Of a DNA stretch of 21,349 bases, positions 1 through 8,243 are shown one piece after another. Origin of the DNA: Clostridia bacterium (GTDB lineage: Bacteria > Bacillota > Clostridia > Monoglobales > Monoglobaceae); NCBI GenBank assembly GCA_017409915.1, contig JAFQRU010000092.1, forward strand, positions 1 to 21,349, given 5' to 3'. Both the position numbers and the translations under genes were made by a program. Each line of letters opens with the position of its first letter. Positions within the stretch are counted from its first letter, which is position 1. The notes below the pieces were generated by a model. That model saw only the letters and a program-made list of their open reading frames with translations, did not search any database and had not been told where the DNA came from.

Positions 1-8
1 CATTCTTG

Positions 9-37
9 ATTTTATCATATTTTTCATCTTTCGTCAA
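9..37 (-). promoter_or_regulatory. Probable SigA promoter reading out of the window
   Basis: Read on the minus strand there is a -35 box TTGACG (32-37), a 17-base spacer and a -10 box TAAAAT (9-14). The TGA just before the -10 box makes it an extended -10. Transcription would start within the first few bases and run out of the window, so it should drive a gene to the left of ldh. The sequence is seen directly; the function is inferred from the match to the SigA consensus. No hairpin terminator for ldh is visible in bases 1-44, so ldh transcripts may read through. Confidence 0.6.
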
Positions 38-44
38 TCTTTTA

Positions 45-1004
45 TTACTTATTTATCTCCCCATAGAAATCTACGAGAGTTTTGCAGGAAGAACCTAGTT
101 TTTCCATCTCTTCCTCTGTCATATCAATTTCAAGGATTTCCACAATTCCGCTTCTTCCGATAATGCAGGGAACACCTGTATAAACACCGTTTTGCCCATA
201 CTCTCCCGTAAGCTTTGCCGAAACGGTCAAAACGCTGTTTTCATTCCCCAAAATCGCTTTGGTAAGTCTTACCATCGACATACCTATTCCATAGTAGGTT
301 GCATTTTTAGCTTTGATAATGGTATATGCCGAAGTCCTTACCTGCTCGCTTATTTTCTCTAAATCCTTTACGCAGAATTCGTTGTCTCCGTCGCAGAGGT
401 CAAGAACTTTTTTTGTTGCAAGATAGGCCTGAGACCATGGGACAAACTCGCTGTCCCCGTGCTCTCCCATAACATAGCCGTGGATATTCCTGGGGTCAAC
501 GGAGAAATAGTCCCCAACCATATACCGAAGCCTTGCGGTATCTAAAATTGTTCCTGTTCCGATTACTCTTTTTGAGTTAAAGCCCGAATACTCCTGAACA
601 ACTCTTGTCATAATGTCAACAGGGTTGGTCGCAACAACGATAATCCCCATAAACCCTGACTCCATAATACCCTTGGTTACGCTTTTTAAAACATTGGCAT
701 TTCTCTGTAATAAATCAAGACGGGTTTCCCCTTCTTTCTGGGCAACTCCTGCGGAAATTACAACGATGTCTGCATCACGGCAATCCTCATAATCGCCTTC
801 GGTTATTCGCATATTGGTCTGGGCAAAAGGAACGCCGTGGTTTAAATCCATAGCCTCTCCTTTGGCTCTTTCTTTGTTTATGTCTATTAAAACAAGTTCG
901 TCGCAGGCCCCCTGATTAAGCATAGCATAGGCATAGCTCATTCCAACCATTCCTGTTCCTACAATGGCAACCTTTCGGCTGTCAGGATAAGAATAAAATT
1001 TCAA
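45..1004 (-). CDS. ldh: L-lactate dehydrogenase
   Basis: NAD-dependent cytoplasmic enzyme that reduces pyruvate to L-lactate and regenerates NAD+ in fermentation. The 319-residue length is normal for the family. The N-terminal Rossmann fold has GTGMVG at 16-21 and the NAD-ribose Asp at 41. The substrate loop has Gln89 and Arg95; Gln at this place is the lactate dehydrogenase signature, where malate dehydrogenases carry Arg. Asn127, Arg158 and the catalytic His182 (in GEHGDSE) are present. The start is a TTG at 1002-1004, preceded by a strong AAGGAGG (1012-1018). It is transcribed away from uppP. I found no convincing -10/-35 pair for it in the 1005-1151 gap. Family identity is firm; the allosteric behaviour cannot be read from the sequence. 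Confidence 0.95.
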   Translation of the reverse strand: MKFYSYPDSRKVAIVGTGMVGMSYAYAMLNQGACDELVLIDINKERAKGEAMDLNHGVPFAQTNMRITEGDYEDCRDADIVVISAGVAQKEGETRLDLLQRNANVLKSVTKGIMESGFMGIIVVATNPVDIMTRVVQEYSGFNSKRVIGTGTILDTARLRYMVGDYFSVDPRNIHGYVMGEHGDSEFVPWSQAYLATKKVLDLCDGDNEFCVKDLEKISEQVRTSAYTIIKAKNATYYGIGMSMVRLTKAILGNENSVLTVSAKLTGEYGQNGVYTGVPCIIGRSGIVEILEIDMTEEEMEKLGSSCKTLVDFYGEINK

Positions 1005-1072
1005 AATACTCCCTCCTTATTTTCTTAATATTATGTGTATTAAAAGAATTTTTATTATTTTTTCAAAAAAAT

Positions 1073-1102
1073 AGTGCAATTTCATTTACTTTATGCTATA
1101 AT
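1073..1102 (+). promoter_or_regulatory. Candidate promoter for uppP-ftsK
   Basis: A perfect TATAAT lies at 1097-1102 with TG at 1094-1095, giving an extended -10 (TGCTATAAT). The -35 region about 17-18 bases upstream (around 1073-1079) is a poor match. A second TATAAT lies at 1110-1115, so the exact start point is uncertain. This divergent gap between ldh and uppP is very AT-rich, so chance matches are possible. Confidence 0.5.
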
Positions 1103-1151
1103 TATTATGTATAATTGTTTTTAAATGCGGAAATGAGAAAGGACTGTGGTT

Positions 1152-1970
1152 ATGGTAAATATTATCGAGGTCTTAAAGGCTGTTGTCTTTGGTATTGTTC
1201 AGGGGATAACCGAATGGCTCCCTATAAGCAGTACAGGGCATCTTATCCTTTTAAATCAGTTTCTTAATCTAAGCCTTAGCGATGATTTCCTTAATATGTT
1301 TAAGGTGGTTATCCAGTTTGGCTCAATCCTGGCGGTTGTTGTTCTTTATTTTAATAAACTCAACCCCCTCTCTCCAAAGAAAACCGCTGTCGAGAAAAAG
1401 GATACCTTAAACCTTTGGCTTAAAGTTATCGTTGGGGTTATCCCTGCCGCAGTTATTGGCTTTTTATTCGAGGACATAATTGACGGTTATCTTTCAACTC
1501 CTTTTGTTATAGCCCTCGCTCTTATTCTCTACGGCGTTGCGTTTATTATTATAGAAAACAAAAACAAGGCTCCGAAAATCGAAAGTCTTGATAATCTTAC
1601 ATATAAAACAGCGTTTTTAATCGGCTGTTTCCAGGTTTTAGCTTTAATCCCTGGAACATCCCGCTCAGGCTCAACCATCCTTGGCGCCGTTTTAATCGGG
1701 GCAAGTCGCGGCGTTGCATCTGAATTTTCATTCTTCCTTGCAATTCCCGTTATGCTTGGGGCAAGCGCTCTTAAAATTTTAGGCTTCGGCCTCGCCCTTA
1801 ACGCTACCGAATGGGCGGTCCTTTTAACAGGAACAATCGTTTCCTTCTTAGTTTCAATTTTTGCAATCAAATTCTTAATGAACTATATAAAAAATCACGA
1901 CTTCAAGGCCTTTGGCTATTACAGAATTATTCTCGGCATAATTGTTTTATTATATTTTGCGATTAAGTAA
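1152..1970 (+). CDS. uppP: Undecaprenyl-diphosphatase UppP (BacA family)
   Basis: Integral membrane phosphatase that converts undecaprenyl diphosphate to the monophosphate, recycling the lipid carrier for peptidoglycan and other wall polymers; the family is linked to bacitracin resistance. It has the two family motifs: Q17-x3-E21 followed by SSTGH with His30, and PGTSRSGST at 167-175 with Arg171. Gln at residue 17 is an accepted variant of the (E/Q)xxxE motif. The protein is strongly hydrophobic with several membrane segments. I chose ATG 1152 (272 residues) over an in-frame GTG at 1146 because AAAGGA (1138-1143) is 8 bases before the ATG but only 2 before the GTG. The ftsK start follows 12 bases after the stop, which suggests one transcript. 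Confidence 0.95.
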   Translation: MVNIIEVLKAVVFGIVQGITEWLPISSTGHLILLNQFLNLSLSDDFLNMFKVVIQFGSILAVVVLYFNKLNPLSPKKTAVEKKDTLNLWLKVIVGVIPAAVIGFLFEDIIDGYLSTPFVIALALILYGVAFIIIENKNKAPKIESLDNLTYKTAFLIGCFQVLALIPGTSRSGSTILGAVLIGASRGVASEFSFFLAIPVMLGASALKILGFGLALNATEWAVLLTGTIVSFLVSIFAIKFLMNYIKNHDFKAFGYYRIILGIIVLLYFAIK

Positions 1971-1982
1971 AGAGGGACTAAT

Positions 1983-4547
1983 ATGGCTAACCAAAAACGA
2001 AAAATTTCAAAAAAAGCACAACCGAAAAAAACTCCCAAAAGAGTTTATAAAAACGAGATAAAGGGCGTTATCTTTATCGCCGTGGGTCTTTTTATAGGCC
2101 TGACTTTTCTCTTTGACACAATGGGGCTTGTGGGCGAATTCCTCCGCACCTTTTTAAGCGGATTTTTAGGAAATGCCGCCGCTATATCTTCCTTATTCAT
2201 AATCTGGATAGGAATAAACCTCATTATTGACAAAAGAGAAAAATCCCAGAGCTATAAGCTTTGGCTTTTCATAGCCTTAACCCTTTTTACCTCGGTTATA
2301 TGCGCCTTGATTGACGACCAGACAACAATTTCAAGCTTTGATGTTTCAAAGCTTTTCCGTAGCGGAAACGACGGAATTGGCGGTGGTATTTTAGGCGGAG
2401 GAATCTGCGTTCTTCTTTGCAGTCTTATCGGGAAAATCGGTCTTTGGATTTTCTCTGTTGCAGGGCTTTTGGTCCTTTCTCTTCTTTTGACAGGGGTATC
2501 CTTAGGCAAGCTTTGCCGCACAATCGGGCACTTTGTTTCAAAGAAATCCAAAGAGGCGTCAAAACTTGCAAAAGAGCATCACGAAAGAAGAAAGCTTGAA
2601 AAAGAAATAGAAAAAACTCAGCGTGAGGCTGAAAGAGAAGCGGAAAAAGAAAAGGACAACCTTGTTCCTCTTCCTCAGAATATATATGTTTCAGATGATG
2701 ATTTAGTCAGAAAACCGCAGGACGAGCCATCTTCTCCTTTTGTTTTGACAGAGGACAAGTTCCCACAGCTTGTTGAATACAGTGAGGAGGACGAGTCTAA
2801 CACAGAGGCTCCGATTATTATAGGGGATGTTAAGGTTGGAGTTTTAACCCCTCTTCCTGACGAAAACGGAAACTTTAAAGAAGATAACGGTGAATTTGAA
2901 CCGCCTACTCTTGAAAGTATGCAGGAAAGGCTGGACAGCGCAACTCAGGAGGCCATTGAGGCGGGAGTTCCTCTTGACCGTGCAGTTGAAGCAGGGCAGA
3001 GACTTCAAAAGGGCGAAATTCTTGAAGCGGCCCAGCAGATTGACAATATGGCCAAGGCTATGGAGGAAGCAAAATTTATAAACTATAAAATGCCTCCTTT
3101 ATCCCTTTTGGAAAACAGCTCTCCTAAGGGACAGAACAGAAGCGCCATAAAAACTGAGCTTGAAGAAAAGGCAAACAGGCTCCTTGAAACTCTTGCAAGT
3201 TTCCATATTGATGCAAAGATTTTAAATATTACTCAGGGTCCGTCGGTTACTCGCTTTGAGCTTCAACCGGGACTTGGCGTCAGAGTTTCAAAGATAACCA
3301 ATCTTGCAAACGACATCGCTTTAAGCCTTGCGGCAACAGGAGTTCGAATTGAGGCTCCGATTCCGGGAAAAAGCGCAATTGGTATTGAGATTCCAAACGA
3401 GAATCCTGCCGCTGTACATATCCGAGAAGTTCTTGACACTGATACATTTAAAAACTTCAAGTCAAAAACCGCTTTCGCTTTGGGTAAAGATATCAGCGGT
3501 GCAACAGTTGTGGCAGACATTTCTCAGTTCCCTCATGTTTTAATCGCGGGGGCAACAGGCTCAGGTAAGAGCGTCTGCATCAACTCACTCATTACAAGCA
3601 TTTTATACAAGGCTCGTCCTGACGAGGTTAAGCTTATTATGATTGACCCGAAAATGGTTGAGCTTGGCTCTTATAACGGAATTCCTCATCTTTTAATCCC
3701 GGTTGTTACTAATCCGAAGCACGCAGCAGGTGCGCTCAACTGGGCAGTTGCAGAGATGAAGCGTCGTTATACCGAATTTAAAAACACCTCTGTCCGAAAC
3801 ATAAGCGGATACAACAAGCTTATGGAAGAAAACAAAACTCCTGAAAGAAAGCTTCCTGAAATCGTTATAATCATCGACGAGCTTGCAGACCTTATGGTTG
3901 CCGCAAGAAGTGAGGTTGAAACATCAATTAACTCCCTCGCCGCTCTTGCCCGTGCCGCAGGAATGTATCTTGTTATCGCAACCCAGAGACCTTCCGTTGA
4001 TGTTATAACGGGTGTTATTAAAGCAAATATCCCATCAAGAATTGCATTCGCAGTTTCTTCTCAGACAGACAGCCGAACAATAATCGATACCGCCGGGGCA
4101 GACAAGCTCTTAGGAAAGGGCGATATGCTCTACTTCCCGAGAGGGGCATCAAAGCCAACCCGTCTCCAAGGGAACTTCCTCTCTGATAAAGAAATTGAAA
4201 ATGTTATTGGATTTATCAAAGGCCAGTTTGAAGCAAGCTATGACGAGTCAATTATAGAACAGATTGAGCGCGAGCCTGAAAGCAGTTCATCCTCAAACGA
4301 CTCTTCTCCTGTCAGCGACGAGAGAGATGACTTGTTCATAAAGGCAGTTGAAATGGTAATTGACACAGGCCAGGCATCAGTTGCTATGTTCCAGAGAAAA
4401 TTTAAAATCGGTTATCAAAGGGCCGCGCGCTTAGTTGACCGTATGGAAGAATTAAATATTATAGGCCCTTATGAAGGCACAAAACCCCGTCAGGTTTTAA
4501 TGACCAGACAGGAGTTTAATGAGATGCTTTTAAACGACGGAGAATAA
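1983..4547 (+). CDS. ftsK: DNA translocase FtsK/SpoIIIE
   Basis: Septum-anchored ATP-driven pump that moves chromosomal DNA through the closing septum in division and, in spore-formers, into the forespore. Visible parts of the 854 residues are an N-terminal membrane domain (about 28-175) with several hydrophobic segments, a charged Lys/Glu-rich helical stretch (about 187-226), an acidic linker (about 230-320), the RecA-like motor with Walker A GATGSGKS (523-530, Lys529) and Walker B with Asp632-Glu633, and a C-terminal winged-helix gamma domain (about 785-854) that in this family reads chromosome polarity sequences. The ATG at 1983 follows AGAGGGA. Whether it acts as vegetative FtsK, sporulation SpoIIIE or both cannot be decided from sequence. 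A 211-base AT-rich gap follows before hup. Confidence 0.95.
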   Translation: MANQKRKISKKAQPKKTPKRVYKNEIKGVIFIAVGLFIGLTFLFDTMGLVGEFLRTFLSGFLGNAAAISSLFIIWIGINLIIDKREKSQSYKLWLFIALTLFTSVICALIDDQTTISSFDVSKLFRSGNDGIGGGILGGGICVLLCSLIGKIGLWIFSVAGLLVLSLLLTGVSLGKLCRTIGHFVSKKSKEASKLAKEHHERRKLEKEIEKTQREAEREAEKEKDNLVPLPQNIYVSDDDLVRKPQDEPSSPFVLTEDKFPQLVEYSEEDESNTEAPIIIGDVKVGVLTPLPDENGNFKEDNGEFEPPTLESMQERLDSATQEAIEAGVPLDRAVEAGQRLQKGEILEAAQQIDNMAKAMEEAKFINYKMPPLSLLENSSPKGQNRSAIKTELEEKANRLLETLASFHIDAKILNITQGPSVTRFELQPGLGVRVSKITNLANDIALSLAATGVRIEAPIPGKSAIGIEIPNENPAAVHIREVLDTDTFKNFKSKTAFALGKDISGATVVADISQFPHVLIAGATGSGKSVCINSLITSILYKARPDEVKLIMIDPKMVELGSYNGIPHLLIPVVTNPKHAAGALNWAVAEMKRRYTEFKNTSVRNISGYNKLMEENKTPERKLPEIVIIIDELADLMVAARSEVETSINSLAALARAAGMYLVIATQRPSVDVITGVIKANIPSRIAFAVSSQTDSRTIIDTAGADKLLGKGDMLYFPRGASKPTRLQGNFLSDKEIENVIGFIKGQFEASYDESIIEQIEREPESSSSSNDSSPVSDERDDLFIKAVEMVIDTGQASVAMFQRKFKIGYQRAARLVDRMEELNIIGPYEGTKPRQVLMTRQEFNEMLLNDGE

Positions 4548-4706
4548 AACCCTCGTATATAGGGAAAACTCCTGAAAACCCTTGATTTTACGCCCTTTCT
4601 CGTTATAAACAACAATTTCCAAATGGTTCTTTTGTGCATTTTCAACAATTTTTAAAAAAATGCTCCAAAACTATGGAAATTTCGCTGAAAATGGTGTAAA
4701 ATGGAC

Positions 4707-4730
4707 TTAATTGTTAAAGAATACAATTAA
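4707..4730 (+). promoter_or_regulatory. Perfect 8-bp inverted repeat before hup
   Basis: TTAATTGT (4707-4714) and ACAATTAA (4723-4730) form a perfect inverted repeat around an 8-base centre, ending about 13 bases before the hup ribosome binding site. The right arm overlaps TACAAT (4722-4727), a plausible -10 box without a good -35. It may be an operator or a leader hairpin. The repeat is seen directly; any role is inference. The rest of 4548-4758 shows only AT-rich sequence with no ORF or terminator that I can support. Confidence 0.3.
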
Positions 4731-4758
4731 ATTTCAAATAATAAAGGAGAAATTAAAA

Positions 4759-5031
4759 ATGAACAAACAAGAATTAATCACAGCTATTGCTGAAAACGCT
4801 GCTCTTTCTAAGAAAGATGCAGAAGCTGCTCTTAAAGCTCTTATCGGTGCTGTTGAAGGCGCACTCGTTAAAGGTGACAAAGTTCAGTTAGTTGGCTTTG
4901 GTACTTTCGAAGTTAGAGAAAGAGCTGCTAGAACAGGTAGAAACCCACAGACAGGCGCTGAAATGAAGATCGCTGCTGCTAAGGTTCCTGCATTCAAGGC
5001 TGGTAGAGCACTTAAAGATAAGCTCAACTAA
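4759..5031 (+). CDS. hup: HU family DNA-binding protein
   Basis: Small basic nucleoid protein that binds and bends DNA as a dimer. The 90 residues from ATG 4759 are the standard HU length. The family signature runs from GFGTFEVRERAARTGRNP (46-63), with the intercalating Pro63 on the DNA-binding arm, and the C-terminal part (KVPAFKAGRALKDKL) is typical. I placed the start at 4759 rather than at an in-frame upstream ATG (4711) because AAAGGAGA (4743-4750) sits 8 bases before it and because HU proteins begin MNK. Codon use (GCT, AAA, GTT) differs from the neighbours in the manner of highly expressed genes. It is monocistronic or nearly so: a clear terminator follows at 5043-5071. Confidence 0.97.
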   Translation: MNKQELITAIAENAALSKKDAEAALKALIGAVEGALVKGDKVQLVGFGTFEVRERAARTGRNPQTGAEMKIAAAKVPAFKAGRALKDKLN

Positions 5032-5042
5032 TCAAAATCTTC

Positions 5043-5071
5043 GAGGACGCCAAAAGCGTCCTCATTTTTTT
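5043..5071 (+). terminator. Rho-independent terminator of hup
   Basis: GAGGACGC (5043-5050) pairs perfectly with GCGTCCTC (5056-5063) around the loop CAAAA. A run of seven T follows at 5065-5071. It lies 12 bases after the hup stop. Confidence 0.93.
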
Positions 5072-5098
5072 GACATCAAGCTGCAAAAGAGAACAAAA

Positions 5099-5353
5099 AT
5101 GGCAAGTTTTTCATATAGACCGTCAAGGGTTTGTTCAAGAGAGATTCTTTTTGATTTAGAAGACAATATCGTTTCAAATGTCCGCTTTGTTATGGGCTGT
5201 GGTGGTAACACTCAGGGCATTGGCGCCCTGGTTGAAGGTATGCATGTGGACGAGGTCATAAAACGCCTCGAAAACATCGACTGTGGCGGCAGAGGTACCT
5301 CTTGTCCCGACCAGTTGGCACAGGCCTTAAAACAGGCAAAAGAGCAGAATTAA
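5099..5353 (+). CDS. Small TSCPD-domain protein (TIGR03905 type), function unknown
   Basis: An 84-residue cytoplasmic protein resembling the TIGR03905 family. The signature parts are VCSREI (11-16), GCGGNTQGI (33-41) and TSCPDQLAQAL (67-77). Four cysteines at 12, 34, 62 and 69 sit in these motifs, so metal or cofactor binding is conceivable, but no activity is established that I know of. A TSCPD segment also occurs at the C terminus of some ribonucleotide reductases. The ribosome binding site is weak (AAGAG). No promoter is visible in the 27 bases after the hup terminator, so expression may depend on readthrough. The gene ends just before a bidirectional terminator. Confidence 0.85.
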   Translation: MASFSYRPSRVCSREILFDLEDNIVSNVRFVMGCGGNTQGIGALVEGMHVDEVIKRLENIDCGGRGTSCPDQLAQALKQAKEQN

Positions 5354-5375
5354 TGCTGCTTTAAATAAAATAATA

Positions 5376-5412
5376 ACCCCCGAAAGAAATTATTCTTTCG
5401 GGGGTATTTTTT
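5376..5412. terminator. Bidirectional terminator between convergent genes
   Basis: A 13-bp perfect stem (5376-5388 with 5393-5405, core CCCCCGAAAG / CTTTCGGGGG) closes on a 4-base loop. T-rich tracts follow on both strands: six T at 5407-5412 on plus, and TTATTATTTTATT on minus. It serves the TSCPD gene from the left and the end of the polysaccharide operon from the right, and overlaps the stop codon of the dehydratase gene. Confidence 0.93.
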
Positions 5413-7303
5413 AATGTGCTTTTACAACCTCATTATTGATAACTTCCGGTTCAACAAAGGTTGGAACCGCTTTATGCATTACCTCTCTGATACGCTCTTT
5501 ATCGTGGCTGTTTGCAGCCTCTAAAAGTTCTTTAACTCTTTCCTCAATGTCCGCCATATCAACATCAATTTGCTTGCCAATAAAGATTTTGCTGTGAACT
5601 GTTGAGGTAAGACCTTCTGCGTTCATTAGTAGCTCCTCATACAGCTTTTCGCCCGGTCTTAAACCGATTTCTTTAATCTCAATATCAATGTCAGGTCTGT
5701 AACCTGCAAGTCTTATAATGTTTTGCGCCAGGTTATAGATTTTGACCGGCTTGCCCATATCAAGAACGAAGATTTCTCCACCCTTGGCAAAAGCACCTGC
5801 CTGAATTACAAGCTGAGCCGCCTCAGGAATTGTCATAAAGAATCTTGTTATATCCTTATGGGTTATGGTAACAGGACCGCCCTTTGCAATTTGTCTCTTA
5901 AAGAGAGGAATAACACTGCCGTTTGAATTTAAAACATTACCGAAGCGAACGGAAACGAATTCAGTCTTGCTGTTTTTCTGCATTGCCTGAACAATCATTT
6001 CACACATTCTCTTGCTTGCGCCCATTATGTTGGTTGGGTTAACAGCCTTGTCGGTGGAAATCATAACAAATTTCTTTGTTCCAAACTTGTCCGCACACTT
6101 AACCGTGTTATATGTACCCATAATATTGTTTAAAATAGCTTCTCTCGGGCTATCCTCCATAAGAGGTACATGCTTATGAGCCGCCGCATGGAAAACGATG
6201 TCCGGCTTTTCTTCACCGAAAACAACTTCAAGCCTTGCCAAATCACGAACAGAGCCGATTACAACCTTTGGCTTGTTGCTTGGATATTTCTCGTTAAGCT
6301 CCATCTGGATATCATATGCGTTATTTTCGTATATATCAAATATAACCAGCTTTGCAGGGTGGAACTTCATAATCTGACGGCAAAGCTCAGAACCTATGCT
6401 TCCGCCGCCGCCTGTTATCAAAACAGTTCTTCCTGTTACATAGTTTGCAATCCCGGCGTTATCCAAAACGATTGGGTCACGGGCTAATATATCGTCAATT
6501 TCAATGCTACGCAGTGAGAATTTTCCGCTTGTTATCATCTGGTCAACGCTTGGAACTGTCTTAATCTTACATCTGGTCTGATTACAGATTTCAATAATCT
6601 CTTTGCGCTGTTCCCCTGTTGCAGAAGGCATCGCAATAAGGATTTCGTCAACTCTGTATTTCTTGCAGAGCTTTATAATATCATCTCTGTTTCCTAAAAC
6701 CTCATAACCGCCGACGGTTAAGCCTTTTTTGGTTTCGTCATCGTCAACTAAGCCGATAATATCATAAGTTAAATTGATATTACTTCTTAAATCGTGGATT
6801 ATAACCGCCGCCGCAGCACCTGCACCAACAATCAAAATCCTCTTGCCCTGTTCGTTTGTTCTTGTCTTTAAATACTTTAAGTATTTATTAACGATATAAA
6901 CTCCAGCTCTTACAAAAATGAATGAACAAGCAGACAAAAAGCTGTAGCAAATAGCAATCTTTCTCCAACCCATTGGCATATTTCTTAAAACAAATCTCTC
7001 AAAAGCAAGGAATATACCAACGGTCAGTATAAAGTTTATAAATACAGTTTTTAAAAGCTTAATGCCGTCCATAACGGTACAATAGCGCCACATAACCTTA
7101 TAGATTCCCTGAAGCTGCGCGAGACCTATTGTAACAACAGCAGATACAATAAGCGGTATGAAGAATAATACAAAGAACCACTCGAAATTATTGAACCCCT
7201 TAAAATCACTTGTTGCCAAAAATGCCGTCATAAGGAAAGCTCCAAAAAAGCCAAGCAAGTCAAAAAAGACTACATACCATTTTCTTAAAAAGTTTCTTTT
7301 CAT
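5411..7303 (-). CDS. Nucleotide-sugar 4,6-dehydratase, PglF/EpsC (CapD) type
   Basis: Membrane-anchored enzyme of the polysaccharide-biosynthesis CapD family. Characterised relatives (PglF, WbpM) convert UDP-GlcNAc to a 4-keto-6-deoxy sugar, the first step towards special amino sugars such as QuiNAc or bacillosamine. The 630 residues contain four hydrophobic segments (about 12-135), a first nucleotide-binding domain (GAGAAAAV, 160-167) and a catalytic SDR domain with GGGGSIGSE (298-306) and STDKA (416-420). The usual YxxxK is MxxxK (Met427-Lys431), as in the long PglF-type enzymes, so this is not a defect. The ATG at 7303 follows AAGGAG. It is the last gene of the operon, 16 bases after the SLH gene, and ends in a terminator. 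The exact sugar product cannot be read from sequence. Confidence 0.9.
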   Translation of the reverse strand: MKRNFLRKWYVVFFDLLGFFGAFLMTAFLATSDFKGFNNFEWFFVLFFIPLIVSAVVTIGLAQLQGIYKVMWRYCTVMDGIKLLKTVFINFILTVGIFLAFERFVLRNMPMGWRKIAICYSFLSACSFIFVRAGVYIVNKYLKYLKTRTNEQGKRILIVGAGAAAAVIIHDLRSNINLTYDIIGLVDDDETKKGLTVGGYEVLGNRDDIIKLCKKYRVDEILIAMPSATGEQRKEIIEICNQTRCKIKTVPSVDQMITSGKFSLRSIEIDDILARDPIVLDNAGIANYVTGRTVLITGGGGSIGSELCRQIMKFHPAKLVIFDIYENNAYDIQMELNEKYPSNKPKVVIGSVRDLARLEVVFGEEKPDIVFHAAAHKHVPLMEDSPREAILNNIMGTYNTVKCADKFGTKKFVMISTDKAVNPTNIMGASKRMCEMIVQAMQKNSKTEFVSVRFGNVLNSNGSVIPLFKRQIAKGGPVTITHKDITRFFMTIPEAAQLVIQAGAFAKGGEIFVLDMGKPVKIYNLAQNIIRLAGYRPDIDIEIKEIGLRPGEKLYEELLMNAEGLTSTVHSKIFIGKQIDVDMADIEERVKELLEAANSHDKERIREVMHKAVPTFVEPEVINNEVVKAH

Positions 7304-7319
7304 ACTCTAATCTCCTTTT

Positions 7320-8225
7320 TTAAACGATAAAGAAGAAATCATAGAGAATTAAAAGGTCTTCAAGCGTATTATATTTCTGTATTTTATCCTTGAAAATTTC
7401 TCTATCATTTTTTGGAATAGTTTTATATATCGCAAAGGTTTCTTCCGAAGCCTTTTTATAGTCATGATTTTTATCCGCAAGATAAAGCCGCATATTTTCA
7501 ACTATTTTCCGTGATATCTGCTTACTCTTTTCGTTACTCAGCTCAGGAATAACTTTATTCTCCATAGCAGATATAACCCTGTTTATTCGGAGATTTAAGT
7601 CTTCCTCCGCTATCTGGTTTAAATCAATTTTTGGAACAGGATCAACATCCACAAGACACTTTGCAAGTACCTCACAGGCTTCCGCCCTCGTCATAGGCTG
7701 TTGCGCCCTGAACCTTTCCCCCTCTTCAAGAGAAACAAGGCCGTTTGAAATAGCCTTTAAAACCGCTTCCTTTGCCCAGGAGCTTACTGCATCCTTAGGT
7801 TCTTTATAATAAGGAAGAAGTTCCATTTTGAGAATGTTGTTAAGTATCACACAAGCTTGTTCACGGCTTACTAAATCCTCAGGGGCAAATAAACCGTTTC
7901 CGATTCCCTGGATATAGCCTGCCTCAACGCCTATGCGGACATGGTCATAGTACCAGGCGCCTTCTTTAACATCCGTGAATTTATTTTCGCCGGCTTGGGT
8001 ATAGCCGAAAACATTATTTACAATCTTAACAAACTGAGAGCGTGTAAGCTTTCCCTCAGGATTAAAATAGCCTCCGCCTATTCCGTCAACAATTCCTCTG
8101 TCCGCCATTTTGATTATGGCTTCCCCCTGAGGCGTCGCTTCGTCGACATCAAAGAAAAATCCTGCCCCGAAAACCATCTGCATAAGCAAAACAAAAGCAA
8201 TTAAAGTAGATACAATTTTTTTCAT
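7320..8225 (-). CDS. Secreted protein with three SLH domains
   Basis: An N-terminal signal peptide (about residues 1-21, ending near VFGA) predicts export. Three S-layer-homology repeats follow, at about 24-75, 82-133 and 140-192, carrying TRSQ (61-64), SREQ (120-123) and TRAE (179-182) at the usual binding-motif place. SLH domains commonly bind pyruvylated secondary wall polymers, so the protein is probably held on the cell surface. The C-terminal part (about 200-301) is helical, charged and not recognised; its segment 266-285 (IYKTIPKNDR...) resembles one in the neighbouring unknown protein. It is short, with no large effector domain, so it is unlikely to be the bulk S-layer protein. A strong AGGAGGT precedes ATG 8225. 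Confidence 0.85.
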   Translation of the reverse strand: MKKIVSTLIAFVLLMQMVFGAGFFFDVDEATPQGEAIIKMADRGIVDGIGGGYFNPEGKLTRSQFVKIVNNVFGYTQAGENKFTDVKEGAWYYDHVRIGVEAGYIQGIGNGLFAPEDLVSREQACVILNNILKMELLPYYKEPKDAVSSWAKEAVLKAISNGLVSLEEGERFRAQQPMTRAEACEVLAKCLVDVDPVPKIDLNQIAEEDLNLRINRVISAMENKVIPELSNEKSKQISRKIVENMRLYLADKNHDYKKASEETFAIYKTIPKNDREIFKDKIQKYNTLEDLLILYDFFFIV

Positions 8226-8243
8226 AAGGCAGACCTCCTCTTT

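Noticed and set aside
1200..1202. Gln in place of Glu in the first UppP motif as a sign of an inactive enzyme
   Set aside because: Gln is an accepted residue in the (E/Q)xxxE motif of this family, and all other motif residues are present.
1529..1870. 113-residue open frame antisense to uppP
   Set aside because: Basic, low-complexity shadow of a conserved membrane protein gene; no supporting signal.
5070..5075. TTGACA as a -35 box for the TSCPD gene
   Set aside because: No -10 lies at 16-18 bases, and the start codon would be too close. The T residues belong to the hup terminator.
6011..6025. Met in place of the catalytic Tyr (MxxxK) in the dehydratase as a defect
   Set aside because: Long PglF-type dehydratases normally have Met at this place.
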